The notes below the pieces were generated by a model. The model was not told the DNA's origin, did not search any database, and saw nothing but the letters and a program-made list of their open reading frames with translations. Below, piece after piece: positions 57,532-64,000 of a DNA stretch of 64,000 nucleotides. Made by a program: the position numbers and the translations under genes. Positions within the stretch are counted from its first letter, which is position 1; the number at the start of each line of letters is the position of its first letter. The DNA is from Protula sp. h YS-2021 (lineage: Eukaryota > Annelida > Polychaeta > Sabellida > Serpulidae). Where the stretch lies: positions 63,346,329-63,410,328 of the forward strand of contig OX457027.1 of assembly GCA_949752745.1 (NCBI GenBank). Direction: 5' to 3'.

Positions 57532-60500
57532 CACACATAATATGCCTTTGTCAAGAATTTGTCGAAAAGTTGTCGAATTGACAAGAGACTGACTAATTTG
57601 CCTTGTCCATTTGACGATGCCCAATTAAACGAATTCCAATCAAAAATTTGTCAACACTTTGACATAAATTTGTCATTAATTCGTCAGTTTACAGCTTGTC
57701 ATTAATTCGTCATGCTAATAATTCGTCAATAATTCGTCAGAAACTAGTTATTTCGAATTTGTCAATTTGTCAAAAATTCGTCAAATTGATTGACAACCTT
57801 AAACTCGTCAACCTGACGATGCCTAACTCAACAATGTAAATTTGTCAAAAATTTGTGTTTGTCACTGGCTTGTCATTTTCTTGTCATGTATTTGTCAAAT
57901 CCTAATTTGCAGTTTGTCAGTATCTTGTCATAAATTCATCTAAATGTCTTTGACAAGTGATTGACGAACTATCCGAATAAAGAATATTAGACAAAATACT
58001 TACGATTTGAAAACATTTAAATTAACACCATTGTCTAAGGACATTGTAGCCAGCCAAATTCAAGTTTATCAAGTATAATAAGAATGTTCAGGGACATTGT
58101 TACCAGCCCCAAACATCAATATCTAATTATACTAGAGTGGATAGTGCACACCAACATCAGAATACCTAAACATGTCAAACTCTTTTATTAGGCAGTCATT
58201 GTTTTTTGTTTTTGTCAACAAAAACAAGTGTAAGCCCATCCCCACCCCCTCCCCTGCCATCCTTTTCCACCGCCTGCCTCTCCTGTTTACGAAGTTATAC
58301 AATTTTGTACTATTTCAAAATTAAGACTCTCATCTTATATAAATATAAATGTATATATATATGGGATATATGGATATGTGGATATGTGTATGGGAACATG
58401 TTTAGGCATGTTGAATGTGCGACTATAAACTGAGCTTATACTCTACGTCTTTTTTATCCGGATCTGGAAGGTCGTCACTGTAAAGGTTTTACTGTAAGTC
58501 TTTTAATCCGGATCTTGAAGATTGTCGCTCGTAATGAGTTATGCCCTGTTATTTTTATCCGAAACATCTGAAAGGTGGTCGTCACATCGCCAGTTCCCCA
58601 TTTTCATTGTTTTTGATAACCGTCACCCCCCCCCCCCTTCCATCTAATGTGGGCACGGATCTCAACACTAACCCCTTACCTCTTTCACTGTATGAGACCG
58701 TGCCCAAAGTGCACTTACATCAGCAGAAAAGGCACAGAAAAGGCATCCTTCTTACTGAGGATCCATTGAGCCAAAAATTATCGAAGTACTCAACAAGTAT
58801 TTCTTTAAACAAAGATTCACCTGAGAACCATTCGGAATAAAATGGAAGGCAAAACAAAATTATGGGAGGAGGAACATTTTGAAAATACCTCTGAAAAAAA
58901 ATTAAAATAATCGAAACGTATATTTTTAAGACATTAAAAAAATTTCAATGTGCCATTTGATAATTTTGACGAAGTCACGAATATTATAATGATGTTGTGA
59001 CAAAGAGGATTTTTTTTACTCATTTCGATACCTGATTTTTGATGATATATTATATTAATAAAATTCTTATATTTTTTATTTATTAACTGATATTATTTAT
59101 TTTCTGATTTCTGATATGACGACTGAATTGGGTTTTTCTTTCTCAAAGATTAAGTTTTAGAGGCGGAAGTATCGTATTAAGGCATGAAATTCCCAGGACA
59201 GTTCTTTCACATCAAATTGGTCAGGTTGACGAATTTGTGACAAGTTTCCGACAATTTTATGACAAGTTGTTGACAAGTTTTGCGGTATTGTAATATATAA
59301 TATATTGCACATGGCGGTTTACTTACGAAGGTTTTGGTCAGGTTGATTTTGATATTTATTCCATCAGTTGTTATTTTAATAGTTATACCATCAGGTTTTG
59401 TTATATTAAACATTAAAATAATCGAATCCATTCACCCTGTTTGATTACATGCCAGTAAGTACACAATATATATTATTCATTGCAACATTGGGCGATAATG
59501 CAATTTTCACAAATTTGACAAGCATTTTCCAAACATCACAACTGATTTCAAAACATGCAGAGAATATGATGTGTGCACTTACATCATGGTTTATCCAATA
59601 AACATGTTTTTAAGACGTGATAATTTGAAACTTCTAGTAATATTCATTAAAACCTAAGAAATCCCAAAAAGGATGTCCGCGTGTTTTCACTTGTTTTGAA
59701 AAGGATGTGACGTCATAGTGACGCAATACTTGACAAATTTGTGACAAATTTCTGACAAGATGGCGACAAGTGTTTGTCAATGTGTGACGAGGCATTGGTC
59801 GGAAACTCGTCAAGACCCTGACGAGGTTAAACTTGTCCAACTGACAATCAACTGACAAGTTCTTGACAAACTACTGGCAAAGTGTGACCAGGCAAAATTA
59901 TGTGTGTATTCTCTGCATGTTTTGAAATAAGTTGTGATGTTTGTAAAATGCTTGTGAAATTTGTGAAAATTGTATTATCGCCCAGTGTTGCAATGAATAA
60001 TGTGTACTGTGTAGTTACTGGTATGTAATCAAACAGGGTGATTGGATTCTATTATTTTAATGTTTAATATAACAAAACCTGATGGTATAACTATGAAAAT
60101 AACAACTGATGGTATAAATATCAAAATCTGCGTTCGTAAGTAAACCGCCATGTGCAAGATATTATATATTACAAAACTGCAAAATTTGTCAGCAACTTGT
60201 CAGAAAATTGTCGGAAACTTGTCACAAGTTCGTCAACCTGACCAATTTAATGTGAAAGGACTGCCCTGGGAATTTCATGTCTGACGATGCTTCCACTCTA
60301 AAACTTAATCTTTTAGAAAGAAGCCAAATTCAGTCGTCATTTCAGAAATCAGTGAATAAATAATATCAGTTAATAAATAAAAAATATAAGAAATTTATTG
60401 ATATAATATATCATTGAAAATCAGCTGTCGAAATAAGTAAAAAAATCCTCTTTGTCACAATATCATTGTAATATTCGTGACTTCATTAAAATTATCAAAT

Positions 60501-62008
60501 GGCATATTAAATTTTTTTTAATGTCTTCAAAATATGCCTTTTGATTATTTTTTTCGAGGCATTTTCAAAATGTTCCTTCTCCCACAATTTTGTTGTGCCT
60601 TCCATTTTAGTCCGAATGGTTCTCAGGTAAATCTTTGTTTTAAAAAAATACTTGTTGAGTACTTGGATTATTGTCGCAAAAAATTGGCGCAATAAATCCT
60701 CAGTAAGAAGGATGCCTTTCTGTGCCTTTTCTGCTTTTTCTGCTGATGTAAGTACACTTTGGGTACGGTCCCACACAGTGAAAGAGGTAAGGTTGTTAGT
60801 GTTGTGTTGAGATCCGCGCCGACATTAGATGGAAGTGGGGGTGGGGTGGGTGACGGTTATCAAAAACAATGAAATAGCGAATAGGCGATGTGGTGACCAC
60901 CTTTCAGATGTTTCGGATAAAAATACCATGGCATAACTCATTACGAGCGACAACCTTCAAGATCTGCATAAAAAGACGCACAGGAAAACCTGTTTTTAGC
61001 CGCCCCCTTACGGAATCAAATGAAAAGACAAACAGTAAGACCTGCTTGTCGTAACCCAGATGAAAAAGACTGACAGTAAAACCCTTACGGTGATTACCTT
61101 CCAGATCCGGATAAAAAAGACGTAGAGTATAAGCTCAGTTTATAGTCGCACATTCCGCATGGTTAAACATGTTCCCATACACATATCCACATATCCCATA
61201 TATGTATTCATTCATATTTATATAAGATAATAGTCTTAATTTTGAAATAAAATAGGCAGGGGAAAAGATTGCCATGGAAGGGGGTGGGGATGGGCTAAGA
61301 TTTGCTTTTGTTGACAAGAATAAAAAAACAATGACTGTCTAATAAAACAGTTTGACGTTTTCGGGTATTCTGATGTTGGTGTACACTGGCCACTCTAGTA
61401 TAATTAAATATTAATGCTTGTGGCTGGTAACAATGTCCCTGAACATTCTTATTATACTTGAGTAACTTGAACGTGGCTGGCCACAATGTCCTTGGTCAAT
61501 GGTGTTAATTTAAATGTTTTCAAATCGTAAGTATTTTGTCTAATATTCTTTATTCGGATAGTTCGTCAATCACTTGTCATAGATATTTTGACGAATTTGT
61601 GACAAGATATTGACAAACTGCAAATTAGGATTTGACAAACACGTGACAAGAAAATGACAAGCCAGTGACAAACACAAATTTTTGACAAATTTACATTGTT
61701 GAGTTAGGCATCGTCAGGTTGGCGAGTTTATGGTCGTCAATCAATTTGACGAAGTTTTGACGAATTTTTGACAAACTGACAAGTTCAAAATGACAAGTTT
61801 CTGACGAATTATTGACGAATTATTAGCATGACGAATTAGTCACAAGCTGCAAACTGACGAATTAATGACAAATTTATGACAAAGTGTTGACAAATTTTTG
61901 ATTGGATTCGTTGAATTGGGCATCGTCAAATGGACAAGGGAAATTTGTCAGTCTCTTGTCAGTTCGACAACTTTTCGACAAATTCTTGACAAAGGCATAT
62001 TATGTGTG
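57532..62008. mobile_element. Large unit of the composite: 2-kb arm palindrome
   Basis: Begins CACACATAATATGCCTTTG and ends CAAAGGCATATTATGTGTG. Arms 57532-59566 and 59907-62008 are reverse complements by eye throughout: the TTGTCA-rich end, the GGGAACATGTTTA block, the TTTTTATCCGGATC minisatellite words, a C-run or G-rich patch, a GGCACAGAAAAGGC block, an AATATAAGAA block and CATGCAGAGAATA at the centre. One inverted X module (340 bp) forms the spacer. Both arms contain a short piece resembling the 157-bp satellite (about 58850-58885 and 60555-60690). Confidence 0.78.
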
Positions 62009-64000
62009 AATACTCAAGAAAAGGCTTACCAATGACCCTGCATTACAAGAAAAGAATACCACCACCATTGAGTCCTGCATTCAAGATGGTCATGCCAGAG
62101 TGGTTAGCAATGAAGAAGCTGAAGAGAAAAACCAACGGTTCTTACCCCAACATGCAGTGTTTAAGAAGTCCGATCCAGACAAGTGTCAAGTTTTATTTGA
62201 CTGTGCGGCCAAGTACAGGGGAGTTTCCTTGAATGATGCAATATTGTAAGGACCAAACTTTCTGAACAACCTTGCAGGTGTCCTTACGCGGTTTTGCAAG
62301 GAACCAATTGCCATTGTTGTGGACATCAAGTCAATGTTTCATCAGTGCTACGTTTTACCACAAGATCAGCACTTTCTTTGCTTTCTTTGGTGGCCAGAGG
62401 GAGACACGACAAAGACAGCAATGGTTTATGCTATGACTGTTCACTTGTTTGGAGCAAAATCATGTGCTAGCGTTTATGCACAAGCTGATTGCTTCGATTC
62501 ATCTCGCCAAAGACCTGATCTATGAAATGACTTTGCTTCTGCAACAAGGTAGATTCAAGTTAACAAAGTTTATGTCCCTACATCGAGAAGTCATTGAAAG
62601 TGTCCGGGTGGATAAACGAGCCAAGTCCCTAAAAAAATTCAACATTGAAGACAGTTTGCTGCCACAAGAGTCAGCACTGGGACTTCAGTGGAACGCTGAA
62701 GGTGACTACTTCACGTATTCTCTGTCTATGGCGAGCAAACCAGCAACTAGACGCTTTGTATTGAGCATAACAGCAAGTTTGCACGACCCGCTAAGTCTTG
62801 TCGCACCCGTGTTACTGGCATGAAGGCTGATTCAGCAAGAGTTGTGCCGGCAGCAGTCTGGTTGGAATGACCAAATAAAGGACCAACTTGCACAACACAT
62901 CCGGCATTGGAGAGCATTCAACATCTGTCAAGCCTCAAGATACCCCAGTGCCACCAACAAAGTCAAAGTTGCAAGTGCAAGTTGCGAAAAAGAGCTCCAT
63001 TTTTTCAGATGCATCCGAATTCGCTTACGGAGCTGCGGCTTATCTAAACGTCAAGTCTCAAGATCAAGTTTTTGTGTCTCTTATCATGGGTAAATGCCGA
63101 GTCGCACCGATTAAGGCTATATCAATCCCACGTCTGGAATTGACAGCTGCCGCAGTCGCTGCCAAACTTCATAAGTTTTTTTGACCGACAAAATGGATGA
63201 GTCTACTTCCTGACCGATTCTATGATGGTCCTTCTGTAATTACGTTCCGTCTGATCAGAACCCAGCTGACCTCGCGTCACGAGGACTCAAGCTAAGTGAC
63301 TAAAAACATAGAACTGTGGTTAAAAGAACCGGCGTTTTGCGCAGTGTGTCATCATACCACTAAATGTTTGAAGAGCCAGCCAATGAGGAGACAACATTGG
63401 AAGTCAAGCAAGCGTTTGTTGCTAAAGTCAGCAGCGATCTTGATACGTTCATAAACTTCTCCATTTGCACGACCCTCTACGAAAGGCAATAGTTTGGTTG
63501 TTCAAGTTCATACAGTACATAGATGGACAGAACGTGTCAAAATCTGTTAGTCTATACGATATTACTTCTGCAGAGTTTGCACTAGTAAAGTACGTGCAAC
63601 GACAAGTCGTCTCATTTCATCTGAAGTCATTGGCCAAGAATGAAGCCCTTAGCAAGCCAAGTTCGACTTGTCAGTTGTGCCCAATTATTAACGATGGAGT
63701 TCTGTGTGTCGGTGGTCACACAGAACTAACGGATCTCATCATTCGTCAAACGCACAGCAACAATGCTCATGCCGGTGCAAATCAAACACTTAATATCCTA
63801 CGCCGCAAGTACTACATCACAAAGGGTTACAGGCAAGTCAAGAGAGTTCTCAAAGGCTGTGCGACATGCAAGCGTTACCATGGAAAACCGATGGAACAAA
63901 AGATGTCGAGTTTGCCGGAAGAGCGTATCGCTACATCAAATCCGCCTTTTACTTGAGTCGGGGTTGCTTATTTCAGTCTAATGCTCGTCAAGTATCATCT
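62009..64000 (+). pseudogene. BEL/Pao pol remnant, right part, runs off the window
   Basis: Continues the pol frame interrupted at 56049. In order, across several frames: the segment up to the RT and RT fingers (CAAKYRGVSLNDAIL near 62205-62250, then NFLNNLAGVLTRFCKEP, VDIKSMFHQCYV and FLWWPEG to about 62400), GRFKLTKF near 62550, ALGLQWNAEGDYF near 62680, RRFVLSITASLHDPLSLVAP near 62753-62815, RNase H-like FSDASEFAYGAAAYL near 63005-63050 and SIPRLELTAAAVAAKL near 63120, and an integrase zinc-binding HHCC domain (HSNNAHAG ... CATCKRYH) near 63750-63885. The RT catalytic YxDD segment, expected near 62480, is deleted. Stops lie at about 62248, 62821 and 63182, with further indels. It is a dead copy; integrase core and LTR would lie beyond the window. 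Confidence 0.85.

Larger units (their letters stand above)
56050..62008. mobile_element. Composite inverted-repeat element with TTGTCA arrays
   Basis: A 5959-bp insertion inside BEL/Pao pol. It starts CACACATAATTTTGCC and ends GGCATATTATGTGTG. AA flanks both sides (56048-56049 and 62009-62010), fitting a 2-bp target duplication. Order of modules: X (56050-56391), internally deleted arm L1 (56392 to about 57190), X inverted (to 57529), TA, arm L2 (57532-59566), X inverted (59567-59906), L2 inverted (59907-62008). X is about 340 bp and the full arm about 2.0-2.1 kb. Module ends are filled with TTGTCA and TGACAA words, often spaced 8-12 bp and in both orientations. No transposase was recognised, so it is non-autonomous. 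The many subterminal repeats recall CACTA or foldback elements, but the superfamily is unknown. Confidence 0.8.

Noticed and set aside
58541..60776. Frames of 99 and 89 codons in the palindrome arms as a transposase
   Set aside because: No catalytic or DNA-binding motif. Part of the minus-strand frame is satellite sequence, and the two arms encode them in opposite orientation with interruptions.

Overview
The window is invertebrate genomic DNA, most likely from a mollusc or another lophotrochozoan. This rests on one host gene with short phase-consistent exons and AT-rich introns, and on a crowd of I-like, CR1-like, Ngaro-like, BEL/Pao and Tc1 remnants, TIR elements and tandem repeats. No bacterial-style operon, rRNA, tRNA or CRISPR was seen. 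The taxonomic call is inference.

Layout. 1-24.7 kb holds no recognisable host gene: old interspersed repeats, microsatellites, a dead Tc1 transposase (14.6-15.4 kb, minus), a decayed CR1-like retroposon with an (ATT)n tail (17.1-17.9 kb, minus) and a 1.6-kb imperfect palindrome (21.2-22.8 kb). 25.0-34.6 kb is the only host gene, the complete coding part of a CEP83 orthologue: thirteen exons, all splice phases compatible, about 766 residues. A 153-bp TIR element lies just upstream, and an AT-rich TIR element lies just downstream and carries the first canonical AATAAA.

37.2-47.4 kb is a satellite-like array (units near 157 bp) opened twice by a hairpin 'header'. It is interrupted by a nearly intact, 5'-truncated I-like non-LTR retrotransposon (ORF1 with zinc knuckles; ORF2 with endonuclease, RT and RNase H, broken by one TGA). 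47.9-52.3 kb is a tyrosine-recombinase retrotransposon (Ngaro-like: Gag-like ORF, RT-RNase H, recombinase) with two frame breaks and no tyrosine at the expected nucleophile position. 52.4-55.5 kb holds repeat fragments.

55.8-64.0 kb is a decayed BEL/Pao pol region split by a 5.96-kb composite inverted-repeat element. That element is built from three copies of one arm and three copies of a 340-bp end module, packed with TTGTCA/TGACAA motifs. The two pol halves resume in phase if a 2-bp AA duplication is counted once, which fixes both ends of the insertion. This composite is the most unusual object in the window.
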